Source: Hormiphora californensis (Eukaryota > Ctenophora > Tentaculata > Cydippida > Pleurobrachiidae). Taken from it: DNA of 64,000 nucleotides. Below the pieces are notes generated by a model. It was not told where the DNA came from. It searched no databases and worked only from the letters and a program-made list of their open reading frames with translations. The DNA is taken from contig CM035350.1 of NCBI GenBank assembly GCA_020137815.1, positions 1,918,335 to 1,982,334 of the forward strand, given 5' to 3'. Shown one piece after another: positions 1-13,400 of the stretch (positions are counted from its first letter, which is position 1; each line of letters starts with the position of its first letter). Made by a program: the position numbers and the translations under genes.

Positions 1-1370
1 TCATATATCAATCTAAGAATTGCACGTGCAAAACGAAAAGTTATTGCACGTGCACATTTTTACAGAGCTGTTTACAGCTAGTCAAGTGGTGTTTGTGTGT
101 GTGCGATATATCGTTCTATATATACGTGTTGTGTAACGGATTAGGGGAGCAGTTATCACAATAATATATTATACGGCACTTGGTATAAATAATAATTTAA
201 TACATTCTTAAAACATATTGTGTATAAGTAACACACACACATCAACATTATATCAAACTATGTAAGCCTATTTACTGCACACGACACCTTTTGAAATGGA
301 ATGAAAGATTTGAGGTTGAAGAAACGATAAATGAAATGTATCGGACTCAAATTATTATTGTTGTTGTTGTCGTGTGCAATAAATTGGATGGGATGGTTAA
401 AAAGTGGCTATTTAAATAATCAAAAATGTTCTACCCTGACACTCTAGATACGTATCATTGACCTTTTAACTTTTTATGAGTTTAAAAATCTTTTTGACGC
501 CAAAAACCCAAAATACCGACTACTCTCCTTACAAGCTATAACATACATAACTTTTTTAACAAATTATTCAAGACATTTTGACTAAATATTCACCTATATA
601 TAACCATGACTAAATTGTAAAGTAAACCGTCTTCAAAAATTAAGATCAGATAAATAATCTAGCCCCGCTGTTTTCCGATAACACACTGCTGTAACAGTTA
701 TGTCAGTCGTCAGAGAACGGGCGATATCGCTGACAGAGCATTGACATTGATATCACCGGTTTTTAGCTACTATCTAGAAGTGTAGGTGTTTTAATCCAAC
801 ATCGATAAATATAATATAGACGCGGAGCAAACAGCGAGGCAGATTTTATAAGTTCTGATCAGTAAAAAACACATTTTGCCCTAAATTCACATTTAACTTA
901 TACATTTCTCTCTCTCTCATCATGCATGCATTTTTTCGAAGAATACCACCAATGTCTTTTCCTCTTTTTACACCAGTCCATTCCCTTACTCCCAGTATGA
1001 ATCAGTAGGTAATAAGTTAATCTCCCTCTTCGTCACACTGTGTCTCTCTAGCCAGCTGCAGTCACTTCTTTCTCTTTCTTCTTGACAAGGAATCGTCTCC
1101 AACAGCTCTGGATATGACAACTTTCTGTGTCAGTGGATTTCCTATAATGGCGCTGCCAGGTGTCCTCTCTCTATCACGGGATCAGGGCTAACTCTATGCG
1201 TGCATATTCGCCTGGAGAATAGGACAGTTAGGATTGGATGGAGAATTGGATTAATGAATCCTGGAAAAGCGAATTGCAAGGCAGAAGAAATACTGAAATT
1301 AAATATCGGAATTGTTTGAAACTAAATCATACCGATATTAGAAACTCACCACACAGAGGGGTATTATGTG

Positions 1371-2445
1371 CTACGAACATCCACATTCGTTCACTATCAT
1401 GTCGTCTAGGTTGTGAATCTCAATGTCGGTGGGCTGGCCCTAACAGAAGGAGAAGCGTATTATAGTAGAGTAGGGGGAGGAGTGATAATTGTAGAAGGGT
1501 AAAGTCGGATTTTTTGAAGTTATCACCCCCCTGGGTGGCGCGCAATGTTTTATTTGCGCGTCGGAAACTTGTTTTGGCTCTCACGCCTTTGTTTCTTGAC
1601 CGATTTCGTCGATCAAAAGTTTTACGGACTCACAAAATTATGCTCTTTCCAGTGATATGCGGTTTTATGCCGTAAAGTGGGGGCTGTCACGCGCAAATAC
1701 GACGCCGCGCGACAAAAGGGGGGTGACAGTTTCAAAAAATCCGACTTTATCCATTGGATACTATCCAAGGTACCCTCCCTACCCTCATATAGTTCAACTG
1801 ATAGTTCAACCTGCACGTACCATTGAGTCAGTTTTCCCGGAGCTATACATGATGGAGAGGGAGGAGAGTAATGCAGGGGTACAACAGGGGCGAGGTGATG
1901 CCATGGGGTTGTTGTGATTTGCACGTGCTATCACAAACGTGTAGTATAGACTGCTCTTCTGTTCAGATAGGTACATGAAGGGGCACTCCCCACTGCAGTA
2001 GTAGGCGTTGTATCCTTCTGGTGCTAGGATCCAATCCATACCTATATCAGCAAACCGCACATAGTAGGGATACCTGCAGGGGGAGGGAGAAAGGGTTACT
2101 AGGGGGAGGGCAAGAAGGGAGATACACCTGATGAGGTTTATATGGCTCTTGTGGTGGTACGAAGGGGACTACATGATTTGTATGGACCTCCATTACATGG
2201 GTGTGAAAAACAGTGTAAACCATTATTACCTGCAACATTTTTTCTGCTGTTTCGGGCTGACACAATCGTACCCACTCCGCTTCTTCCTAGAGTGGTTCTC
2301 CTCGTATGTGTCAATTGATAGTAGTGGTCTGTTATCCTCGTTATTACCCATGAACACCTCATCAAATGAGATGGAGGGGTCTCCCTGGAAACACCTTCCT
2401 ATACACACCAGGATACCGTGGTTAGTGTCCGGCCACTGGTTCCAC
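1371..2445 (-). CDS. TGF-beta superfamily ligand, 3' part (activin/myostatin-like mature domain)
   Basis: Secreted growth-factor precursor that would bind receptor serine/threonine kinases after furin cleavage. Three exons on the minus strand, all phase-compatible: 2445-2230, 2073-1821 and 1433-1371. Exon one holds the end of the prodomain (WPDTNHGILV) and a dibasic cleavage site, HSRKKR, then SGYDC...KKCC. Exon two continues with YVRFADIGMDWILAPEGYN, YYCSGEC and PRPCCTP. The last exon ends MIVNECGCS followed by a stop. The mature part, about 120 residues, has nine cysteines, the spacing of the TGF-beta/activin/myostatin branch rather than the seven of BMPs. Acceptors are good (ccctgcag, ctccccctgcag, gttagggccag). 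The 5' exons with signal peptide and most of the prodomain were not found. They should lie above 2445, towards a damaged region with a gap. The domain call is firm; the subfamily is inference. Confidence 0.9.
1502..1747. mobile_element. 246-bp inverted-repeat element (AAGTCGGATTTTTTGAA family)
   Basis: Lies in the last intron of the TGF-beta gene. The ends are inverted copies: AAGTCGGATTTTTTGAAG on the left and its complement on the right, each followed inward by a C-run or G-run and TGAC/TATCA. The bases TA flank both sides, suggesting a TA target duplication. No coding capacity. A second, shorter member lies at 63803-63947. Confidence 0.75.
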
Positions 2446-5082
2446 CTGCAGGGTGAGAGAGTTGGGGGCTAGGCTAGGTTACTAACCGACCCAAATAAAA
2501 GAGGGGTTGTTAAAATCCTTCTAACCCATCCAACCCAACCCATATACTACTAGGTATATATGATGGCAGAGAGTCGCGTTTGAAGTGGAGCCTTTGTTAG
2601 CGGCTTGAAAAGAGGTGGCCTAATTGCACAAGTCACGGCTTTGTATAAATCTGTTAGTTAGTTATTTTTTGTAAGTTTAACCCCATTTATACGCATAATT
2701 TGCTTGAACACAACGCTACCTGCTAGGGGTCTTTAGAGAGTAGAGAGAGAGAAGAAGAGGAGAGAGATAGAGAGAAGAAAGCAGATAGAGAAGAGAGAAT
2801 ATTGGGGGTATATTAAAATCGAGGTCCTATTCCCTTCACTTCCTCTCTCCCTCTTCTCCCTCTCTCTCTCTCTCTCGCCCTCTCTCTTCTCTCTTTCTTT
2901 CTTATAGTTTTGTTCTCTATTCCCCTCGCTTCTCAGTTTTTCCTTTTAAGAACAGCATACTTCCCCCATCCCTCATCCCTTCTTTTTTCAGAAAATTAAT
3001 TTTTTATATCCTTAAGCAACACCCTACTTTACTTTACATAACCCCCTTAAACACACCCAAACCCCCACCCAAAAAAATTTAACCCAAACCCCCAACCATC
3101 TCTTCCCTCCTTCCCCTTTTTTCCTTTTTAATCCCTTAAACCCCCAATCTTCTCCCTTCCTTAATAATCAATCCCCATTCTCCTCTCCCTCCCCCTATTT
3201 TTCCCCCCCTCAGGGGATACCCAAACAAGCCAAGTCGACTTTTTCGTAACTTATCATCCTCCTTTGGCCTCCTCTTAACGTTGTCCTCTTCTTCCTCTTT
3301 CCCCTCCGGTCCTTTGCCCAACTCCTCCAAGCCCTTTCCCTTTTCCCCCGCCATCTTTTTGTTTATATATTAACTACCTTCTCTCCGGGCCCCTTTCCCA
3401 TTCCTTTTTACTTAACTTCGGGAAACCCCTTCTCCCCCTTTTAATTTCTTGCTTCTAAAATCTCAAATTTTCCCCCTCAAATGTAACCCCACAAGTAAAA
3501 TCGACAACAAATTTTACCAACCTAAAGAGATGCCCCAATCAAAATGTTAATTTCTCCTTATCCCCCTTTTCCCCTTCCCCTTTGTTTTCCCGGGGCTCCT
3601 TCCTCCCTTCTCCTTTGGCCGCCTCCCCAAAACTTCTCTCCTCTTCTGTTCCCCTTTTCCCTCTTCCTTCCCCTTTTCCCGAGCAATTTGGGAGTGGGAA
3701 ATTACTTTTAAAAAAAACCCCCCCAAAAAAAAAAAGTTAAAAAAAAGGGGTTTTTTTTTTTGGGGGGGGGTTTTTTTGGGTTTTTTTTTTTTGGGGTTTT
3801 TCCCCCCCTTTTTTCCCTTTTTTTTCCCCCCTTTTTGGGGGCTTTCCCGGGGGTTTCCCCTTTTTTTTTTCTTAAAAACCCCTTTTTTTTTTTNNNNNNN
3901 NNNNNNNNNNNNNNNNNNNNNNNNNNNNNNNNNNNNNNNNNNNNNNNNNNNNNNNNNNNNNNNNNNNNNNNNNNNNNNNNNNNNNNNNNNNNNTCAAAAA
4001 ATTTGAAAAGTTAAGGGGTTTTTAAAGGAGAGGGAAAGAAAGAAAGAAAGGGTTTTTTGAGGAGTAGAGATATTTTTCAGCATTTTGGTTTTCCGCTAAA
4101 AATGCCATCCTACTAGAATTTTTTATTTGGGAAACCCCCTTTTAAATAGAAAAAAAGAAAAGAAACAATGTGGGTTTACAACCATTCTGAATATAAGCGT
4201 GAGGTTTGAAAATGTCCCCAGAAGAAAGAAGGGAAAAGGGGAAGCCGCTTTTAAAAATTTTTAAAAAATTTGGTTTTTTTAAAAAACAAAAAAATTTTTT
4301 ACCCTTTTTGATAAATATTATCCAGCAGGAATTTTTCCCAAAAATAACAAAGATATTCGGGATTGGGCTTTTACGGGAAAAAACCAAAAAATGCTCGAAA
4401 TTAATTCGCCCTAAAAAACATTTTATCTTTTCTGTTGGTCCATCTCACTTTAAAAATTCGAATCTCCAGACAAATTTTTTTGGGGTCAATAAGGGCAAAA
4501 TTCTTTTTCCCCTTAAAAAATAATTGCATTTAGGCATCAAAAAGTGAAAAAAAAATTTTTGGTTTTCAATGCGATAAAAAGGGGGTTTTTTTATTTAAAA
4601 CCTTTAAAGCTTTGGATTAACACCAAATTTTTTGACTAAGTGGTTAATTCTCTTATCCAAAAAGTTTCAAATATAATCGATCAAGGATAAAAAATGGCTT
4701 TTCTTTCTCTCATTTCTTTTTTCCACTCTTTCTCCCTTTCCTCTCCCCCCCAGGAAAAAGAGGGTCAGGAAGAATCGAAAACAAAAAAAAGGGCCCCAGA
4801 GATAGACCCCCTTGGGGGTCCCCACTAGCTCTCTCTCTTGCTCTCCCTCTCCCCCCTTCTCTTCTCTCTCTCTCTCTCTCCCTCTCCTTTCCCTCTCTCC
4901 TCTGCGCTTGGATTTTGGTAAAAATGAACGACGAGGGAAACCTGTGTTATGTTCTGACAGGTGATTCTTTGGGGCCCTAACGAAATTGGAACTCTTCAAA
5001 AACCCTCTTATTTTTACTCTCTTTTTTTCCTTTTTTCAACAGAGATTTTTGAGAAACACGCAGAGTGATGGAGCAGAGACCA
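2446..5082. other. No gene supported; low-complexity, probably unreliable sequence with a gap
   Basis: From about 2,720 the sequence turns into pyrimidine-rich text and then into runs of a single base 5-12 long in irregular succession (worst at 3,710-3,893 and 4,230-4,800). This looks like unpolished or badly assembled sequence, not biology. Missing upstream exons of the TGF-beta gene may be hidden here. Confidence 0.7.
3894..3993. other. Assembly gap of exactly 100 N
   Basis: One hundred consecutive N, the conventional size for a gap of unknown length. It sits inside the homopolymer-rich block. Open frames running through it are artefacts. Confidence 0.98.
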
Positions 5083-5195
5083 ACAGAGAGGGAGAGAAAG
5101 ATAGAGGGAGATAGAGGGAGATAGAGAAAGATAGAGGGAGATAGAGAAAGATAGAGGGAGATAGAGAAAGATAGAGGGAGATAGAGAAAGTTAGA
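5083..5195. repeat. Short tandem repeat, GAGATAGAGGGAGATAGAGAAA type
   Basis: About five imperfect units of 20-26 bp made of GATAGAGGGA and GATAGAGAAA blocks. Non-coding. Confidence 0.85.
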
Positions 5196-5876
5196 GCTCA
5201 AGGTGGGCCTCCCGGAAGAGGCGATCACAGCTCGTGGGATTTGACATCTCTTGACAAACGAAGAAGACCCTGTTTACAATGTAATCGGATTTACACTTTT
5301 AACAGGGAGCTAGTAGTAAGAGGACTAACTAACTAAGTGTATCATAGTAGTAAAATAATTTGACACGTGACTATATAGAGCTCCCAACAACGCGGACGAA
5401 TTGACATGGAATGCTGACCCATATTATCCTAGCTCACTCTAGCTCTCTCTCTCTCTCTCCCCCTTGTTGTCCCCTCTCTATCCCCCTCTCTATCCTCCCC
5501 TCTTTCCTCCCTCTCTCCTGATTCACCACGGTATACTAATTGAGATTGGAATTTGACGGACAGAGAGCTAACTATCTAGAGAGAGGAGGAGGAGGGTTAA
5601 CTATAGGGAATTGTAGGGATTCTCACGTGCACACCACCAGCTTGGGAACTAGCTCGGGGTAAACCCAATAAACCAATTAACGAGTTGTAATTGGTCCTTA
5701 ATTGACAGCCCATCATCAGATCCCACCCCCCCCCCACCCCCCGTGATACAGTCCCCTCTCTCGTTTTACTACTTCAGCCCTGACAGATTAACCATCGCTA
5801 CAATCAACATCTAAAACCCCGGGGTTTTCTCTGGATTGGGAGCTGCGATGGTAACTTTAAATAAGCAAGGAATTAT

Positions 5877-6453
5877 GGGGGGGGGCCAAGGCCAAAAAAA
5901 GCCAGATCAATCCCGGATTTTAGGGCGGGTCTGGCTTTTTTTGGCTTTTTTTGGCCCTACTTTTTTGGTCATTTTGGCATGTAATTCTGACATTATATGG
6001 TCTGTTTGACATTAAAAACACTTAAAATGGCTTCTTTGATCTAGTTTTACCATTTTATATCGTTAGGGAAAAAAATTTATACCGAAAAAAGTTTGATATA
6101 AAAAAGCCAGATCAAAAAAAGCCAAAAAAAGCCAGATCAAAAAAAGCCAAAAAAAGCCAGATCAAAAAAAGCCAGATCAAAAAAAGCCAGATCAAAAAAA
6201 GCCAAAAAAAGCCAGATCAAAACTGATAAATCAAAAAAAGCCAGATCAAAAAAAGCCAAAAAAAGCCAAAAAAGGCCAATAAAAGCCAAAAAAGGCCAAA
6301 AAAAGCCAGATCAAAAAAGGCCAGATCAAAAAAAGCCAAAAAAAGCCAGATCAAAAAAAGCCAAAAAAAGCCAGATCAAAAAAAGCCAAAAAAAGCCAGA
6401 TCAGACCCGGATTTCAGGGCGGGTTTGGCTTTTTTTGGCCTTGGCCCCCCCCC
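5877..6453. mobile_element. 577-bp element with internal AGCCAGATC minisatellite
   Basis: Ends are inverted: a G-run then GGCCAAGGCCAAAAAAAGCCA on the left, the complement on the right. Both sides are flanked by ATTAT (5872-5876 and 6454-6458), a likely 5-bp target duplication. Just inside each end is a 'cccggattt(t/c)agggcgggt' block followed by TGGCTTTTTTT. The middle (6108-6400) is an irregular array of AAAAAAGCCAGATC and AAAAAAGCC units. No coding capacity. A rearranged relative lies at 37384-37680. Confidence 0.75.
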
Positions 6454-7319
6454 ATTATTATAAAATTGAGCGACTAAAACTGAATTGCTTTTTATAGCGG
6501 GCGCTATGGTTGACAGACAAAAACAATTAATAAACATTGATTGACCTGTACAAGTAATAAGTAAATGCTTGAAACACACATCAAATTTATTACAATTCTC
6601 GAGAATTCCACTACTATTATAGGCAATAAATATAAAAGTTGTTACTCAACAATATATAAGAGGGGGAAGCATCCTGAAATGAAGCATTTCACAGAGAACC
6701 TGAGAATGAGAGAGAAACAATAAAAGTTCAGTAACTATAGATCCATACAGAGCTGCAACTATACCTTCATGATCTGGTTATATAATGCAGCATCTGCAGA
6801 GTCGCATCAATCATCATTTGAATGATTCGTGATCACATCTTACAAATTCCAATTGATTGCAGAGCTGCAGAATGATCAATCAGTCACTGAAGGGGCGGAG
6901 TCCAATAAAAAGATAGAGAGAGAGGTGGATAGAGATAGAGAGAGATGGATAGAGAGATATAGAGTCCCCTATCTTGCAGTTATTAAAATCATGAACTCCA
7001 CCCCTTTCTGCAATGTCATTATAGCTAGAAAGAGATAGGAGAGTCTCTGATTCTCTAGAACGATCCGTACTTAATAATGCTAATATGGGACCTAATAATG
7101 GGACTAACATATTATGTGTAGTGCACAGCTCAGCCGGTAAACCACTAAACCAAACCGTTCTATATTATCTGGGCGCGATCACTACTGCAGTACTATCTGG
7201 TATTGAGACACTGGGCAGCTAGGCCAAGAGGAGGAGAAGGATCGATCGCAGCTGAACGGAGTATTCTAGCTCCTGGCAATATATGGGAGTGGTCGAGGGT
7301 GACAAGTGCTCTCTTTCTT

Positions 7320-7357
7320 TCTCGTTCTCTCTCTCTCTCTCTCATTTTCTCTCTCTC

Positions 7358-7401
<44 letters not shown>

Positions 7402-7558
7402 TCTCATATTTGTTCTCTTTCTCAGCCATGTTAGCGACATATTCCATACAGTGCAGCAGGGTTGGGCTGCCCCAGCATTATTTAGACGAATTTAGAACGT
7501 GTTAATTCGGTCCAATCGGTACGGACCTTCCAGGCTAAGATCCCCGTGGGAGATAGAG

Positions 7559-7603
<45 letters not shown>

Positions 7604-7640
7604 AGGAGAGAGAGAGAAAGAGAGAGAGAGAAAGAGAGAC
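7320..7640. repeat. TC and GA microsatellites
   Basis: A (TC)n tract at about 7320-7399 and a (GA)n tract at about 7560-7640 face each other 160 bp apart. They give serine/leucine or arginine/glutamate open frames with no meaning. Confidence 0.9.
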
Positions 7641-7931
7641 GGTTTGATAGATGGAAAGCAGCTCTGCCCCTCCCAAAGCTAGTTATCATGTGACGTTAAC
7701 AAGGTGCCAGTGATCAGCAGGAATTTCCCAGGTTCATTTCGTACAAGCCAATGCCCATATATGGTGACGCCCACGTCCAAATAAGGTGTGAATTGTGCAC
7801 CAGGTAATGACGGGCTCACCCTCTACATGTGACATGGAGGTTGAAAAGGAGGAAGAGGAGGAGGAGCTATGTCGGGGTGATGTAACAGGAAATAAATACC
7901 AACGGCTGATGTTTCCATGAAGAGGGAGCTG

Positions 7932-8095
<164 letters not shown>

Positions 8096-9250
8096 GGAGA
8101 GAAAAGGAGAGGTAGAAAGATGGATAGAGATAAGTGACAGATATGAATATCTAAAAGCTACTGGAGACTAAAAACATCGACACTCGACTACTAAAAACTT
8201 GGTCTTCAAATGAACAAGAGAAGAGAAAGGGAACACTCTTTCGTAGATAATAGGAATTGTTTCAACATTTTTCCCTAATATGCGATTTGCATTCTCTTTC
8301 ACTACTTTTCTCCCATTTTATTTTCTAGCCCATTCTCCCTGCATCCCCAGAATGAGGCTAACTGTTTGAGTAAACACCGCTTCATGGGGTTATACACCTG
8401 GAAATTCTCTCAACGACCAATACTAATGCAAAGAAGAATGAAAGAAAGGGGCAAACATCCAACATATTCAATTTTCAAATGGAAAAAGATAAGGGCGAGG
8501 GAGGCAGAGAGAGGGTGAGAGGAAAATTAAAGAGATAATCAGGTTGCAGAAGCACGGTTTTTTCAACCCTCGTTTACAAGCGCTGCTACAATGAACATGC
8601 TATCTACGGAAAGTAAGAACCGAATGATGATGATATTGATGATGGCAGGGGGGTTCCAAGGAACGAGAGACCGTCAGCTTGGATGGTGAAATGTGCACCA
8701 CTGAAAGAGTTACGGGCAATTTTAGAACGGAGAAGAGAGGGGCTGATAGAATGATAGAGACTAGATGTGGAGCAAATAGAAAGTACAGTGGGTAAGCAAG
8801 AGATAAAATTGAGAGAGAGAAAGAGAAGGGTATAATGATAGCAGTCTCTTTTTCCAAGTGTTTTTTAACCCACTCACCTCCTTCTCGCCCTTTCTCTCTT
8901 TTTCACTTTCCTTACGGAAAATGGTCTGACGGCTAGTTTAGATAAGATGTGTCCCAGACGGTGTCTATAACTAATTTACCCCCAAGTATAAGTACTGCAG
9001 CTGTTACATAAGCGTAGGCTTTATGTAATGTGTAATTCAAATCGATACATAACCAAATCTAGACACAAATCTGCCGACAAATCATGGTCTAGCACAATCC
9101 ATTAAAATAGCAATAGTATACGAGCCCGATACTCCTGCAGTACCTTGTTAGGCAAGAGCAGATTACATAGATGGAGACGGTTAGGGGGGCTTGAAAATAG
9201 GGTAAATTACAAGATCAGAAAAAAAAGCTTTTACACTATTCGAGAAAAGA

Positions 9251-9252
<2 letters not shown>

Positions 9253-9327
<75 letters not shown>
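9253..9327. repeat. (GA)n microsatellite
   Basis: Pure GA tract of about 75 bp. Confidence 0.95.
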
Positions 9328-9330
<3 letters not shown>

Positions 9331-12057
9331 TGAAAGAGAAAAGGACAATAGCAATTCTTAGCGGATCCTATTAGCTTGTCCCCGATCTAGAACAGATCAT
9401 AGTCCGTTTTCTGAATAACAAGTCAACAACGCTAAAACAATGTTCGTAATCTTACAACGAGGAAACTTATTACCGTCCGGGAGATTCTGGACATGTGATC
9501 CGTGAGCTAAGGAGAGAGAAACTGAGGAAAAAAGAGATGAATCTGGATCAAGTGCAGGATTGTTAAACACCGACTATTATAATAGAGTACTGATGATCAA
9601 AGAACCAGCAAAAATAGCTGGCTACTATATAGTCAACTAGTGCTCAGAATAGTAGGAGAGCGGTCCCTCTCTTTCTGTGACTTTCTCACACACGCACAAT
9701 AAAAACACATATTCGCACATGTGTTTTTCTTCATCTTTTCAACTATTTGATCTTTCTCTCTCTCACCCCTCTCTCTTTCACTCTCTCTCAATCTCCCTCT
9801 CTCTCAATCTCCCTATCTTTTTACTCCTTCCCTTTCTCTCTCTCTCCCTTACCACAATCTCACTTGCTTGTCACTTACAATTAATTTTACTACTGCAGCA
9901 GGCTCCTGCGTGTTCATTCAATGCTCACTTCATATTACCTCTCACGACACTGCGGAGCTAGAGGGGGGTGTAGACGGCTGGTCTGCTCACGTCACCTCAT
10001 ATTTGTACCAGTCACCGGTAGGCACGGTCCCGGCGATATGGAGAAAAACTATGACCAATGGCTATTTGTACCGTGGGGACTGAAATTTAAAGTATAAAAA
10101 GATAGGTTTATTATAGCTGAGTATGCATGACGATTTAGATATAGGATCTGGAAATGGAAATCGTTTTCGTCAGAAATCAGAATAATGTAAAATATGTGAG
10201 CTATCGCTATCATTACATGGTCTATAACAATACTATGGTGATTTGGTGTCAAAACTAAACAAGAAGAATCTTCTGGACAAGGAGATCATATCGAGTAAAT
10301 ACGGCCGTAGCTGTGATCCATGTGAAGGCCCATAAAAGTGCAAGTCTATGCACGTGCGGTGAAAGACACGCTGTGCGAAAACGATTAGAAACGCCTCTCC
10401 AACCCTCTCACTTACTAAATCTCTCTCTCATTCTCATTCTATAAACTAGAGTTTCTCCGCTTCTCATTTTATGCCAAATTCCAGCTAGTATAACACCAAG
10501 ATCACGCACAAGTTACAGATGATGTTATAAGTGGGAGGGGTGGATAAGAAACCCGCAAAAAAGCTCGATCCATCTCAGTGATTCAACATTCTCGATTCTC
10601 TTAGTTCTGATCGGGGCGCGGTGAGGCAGGGACTATTTATCTGCCTAGTTTGATCTTCGAGTAATGAGTAGGACCCCTCAAAAACTGCATTAAAAATTCC
10701 GAAACGTCAATCGAATTGAATTCAACGTGAATTGTGACGCACTTTTACGCCACTATTTACTCGATAACACCTGTCTCTTACACAAGGAATAGAAACAGAC
10801 GATAGCTATAATTCGGAAAGACAGCGAGGGATAAAAGACAAGGAAAGATAGAAGGAGAGTATCTGTAGACGCGGCTGGATTGATTACAGGCTAATCAAGG
10901 GACGCTTCAACACTTCAGCTACGAAACACTACTCACATGGTCAATAGGGTGTCAGATGAGAGAGAAAGAGGAATAGAGCTTGCTTGTATAATTATAGAGG
11001 CTAGATAGGGTGAAACTAAAATATTCGAGAGACTTCGACAAAACACTGACGTAAAACTAAATTTTTTAATCCGTCTATTGGGCCCGGTTTTTGTAAAAGG
11101 TATAAAAGAGACTTCGACCGGCCATTTTACTCTAGGGCAAAACAAGATGCAAAGCAAGAACACCAGTACGTTTATCATGATAATAGATATGAGATTAAAA
11201 TGACATCGCGATCGAAAGATAAAACAGTGAGTCACATATACAACCTTTAGTAACAACTTCTTACCGTAAAAGAAAAGAGTGTTTCCCGGAACTCTAGATA
11301 TAGTTTCTCTTGGGGGGTTTGAACGCTGAACGGTTTATACTTTCTAGAATAACAAGAAGAAGCTTTGCCTTGCTCGACCCTGTACTGTTTCACCATGAAA
11401 ATGCAAAGGAGGGTTAGAACATAACAAAATGAGCTGATGTGAATAGCATTTATCATGGTCTAACAAGAGATTATAAAACTAAACAGTAAAACTCATATCA
11501 CACGGAGTACACAATACAATCGCAACAATACACGCAACACACACACTGGGATGGGCACATACACACAGACGCACACTCGCGGTACACTGAGATGCACGTG
11601 CGGATTTTGAGCCGCGCGCGAGAATGGGACACAAAGAGAGAAAGAGAAACAGAGATCTCGATGATTCCTTTCATTTCGTTTACCTACTGCAGCTGCACTT
11701 TACCAGTTTACTTGCAGTTTGAACTTTTATCGGTTTTATTGATTCGTATTTCGTGTTCACTCACCCCTCACCTATTCCACGGAACATTCCAAATTTATTG
11801 TGATTTACCCCAGTTTGTCAGCCTACTCGACTAGCCATGACAGTTGTAGGTTTCATTGTATCAACAGTTCAGTGTTAAAAGTGACTCACTCACAAGTCAC
11901 ACTAACCCGTGGGAGCGGACTCGCAATTTGTTTTATTTGATGTTTGTAATACCTGTAGGTAATTATAGTTTTCCTTATCGTCACAATTTATTGGCTTGTT
12001 GCTTTCCGCGTCGTGATCCAGATCAATGAGAAAATGAGATCAAGTGCACGAGTGTTG

Positions 12058-12132
12058 GGAGAGTGAGAGAATTAGAGAGAGAGGGAGAGTTAGAGAAATA
12101 GAGAGAGGGAGAGAGAGTGAGAGAGAGAGAGA

Positions 12133-12196
<64 letters not shown>

Positions 12197-12235
12197 GAGA
12201 GAGGGAGAGAGAGTTAAAGAGATAGAGAGAGAAAG
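12058..12235. repeat. (GA)n microsatellite, interrupted
   Basis: GA tract with GTTA, AATA and GTGA interruptions. The interrupted motif repeats at both ends, so the array probably grew by duplication. Confidence 0.9.
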
Positions 12236-12809
12236 ACGCCAGTTTACTATGGACATTTGGTAATTAATGTTAGAGACACCACCTGTGTGTTTCAAGAATG
12301 GACAGAATTGAAGTTTCATCTCGGTCTCTACCTCACACATATATATCCGCCCCAAAATTATAATTCCTTTGCCGTCTAGATTTTCTGATGAAAACTACTT
12401 TTTGACTGGAACTGTTTATTTGATTGATTTTTGCCACAGAGGGAGGAAAATAGGGATAGTTAGATCGAGAAGAAATATTGAGAAAGATAGTTAGTAGATG
12501 ACAGGTGCTCCCTGGTTAATGTCATCTCTACCAAACCGTATCCATAGCAACGGACAGATGTGTCTTTGTGTGGGACAGAGAACTAGCTTTTATTTTATTT
12601 TATAGATTACTGTTTCATCCCTCTCTCCCTCTCTTTCCATCGAACTAAGGCCATCCTCCATTATTTCATAGTGTTTGGTTGGGAGCTGAGCTAAAGAGCT
12701 CCCCCCTTGAGAGAAAGTGCCTTCCCTGCAGTAACCAGGTGTCATAGCTTGTCCTTTGCCAGCTCTGAGCTGAGAGAGCTGGAGCGCGTGTCCCCAATTA
12801 TCCACCCAC

Positions 12810-12910
12810 TAATGACAGTCACGTGACACACCACGTGACCTTGTAACTGCCCCGCACCTGACAAAACCAGCCAATGAGAAAATTCCGGACACCCAGGTGT
12901 CCGGCCCATT
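12810..12910 (+). promoter_or_regulatory. Candidate upstream regulatory region of the adhesion GPCR
   Basis: Within 100 bp there is a palindromic E-box GTCACGTGAC (12818-12827), a second CACGTGACC (12832-12840), a CCAAT box (12871-12875) and a perfect 9-bp-arm palindrome CCGGACACC-CA-GGTGTCCGG (12885-12904). The first confident GPCR exon begins 490 bp downstream. Motif content only; no start site is visible, and CACGTGA also occurs elsewhere in the window. Confidence 0.35.
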
Positions 12911-13281
12911 TGGGGCATGTCTCATCCAGGGCAATCCTTGCTCTCCCCCGCTTTAGTCATTTCTCATTCTCGTTCCTTTTGCTATGCTTTTCAAGTTGAA
13001 ACTCAACCTCATTTCTACTGCCGCACCCCCGCTGCACCTTAAAAACCCGTGGGATTATATTAGTAATGCCTTCAGGATGAATGCAGCTATGAAACAAGAA
13101 GATACAGACGATATAGCTCGGGGAAAGACACACACCATGTATCCTTTATAGCCATTCTCTCTCTAGAAACAATCGCTGCTACTCTTTGCTGCACTCACCC
13201 TTTGTTAGTCCGTCCGTCCGTGGTGTCAGGGTTGTCAGGGTATCTGCTAAGCAGGGTTCACTTAGTGAACTTCACTAAAAG

Positions 13282-13339
13282 GTTGTCTAGCGCCGACCCG
13301 ATCTGACTCAGAGCGGGGTCTGTCGGCGCCAGACAGCAA
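13282..13339. repeat. Short inverted-repeat element, GTCTGGCGCCGAC family
   Basis: GTTGTCTAGCGCCGAC on the left faces GTCGGCGCCAGACAGCAAC on the right, 58 bp in all. Relatives lie at about 15853-15927 and 16656-16800 in GPCR introns and at 52836-52910 near the P450 gene, with a half copy at 18168-18197. Confidence 0.6.
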
Positions 13340-13400
13340 CAAGGGCACAAGCTGTAACATCTCCTATATCATAACACCCTTTAAATCCCCCTGAAATCAG

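Noticed and set aside
3760-4014. Open frames spanning the N gap
   Set aside because: They consist of unknown residues flanked by homopolymer runs.
12590-12805. 71-codon minus-strand frame upstream of the GPCR
   Set aside because: It ends in GA-repeat-like codons and matches nothing; it lies in the likely promoter region.
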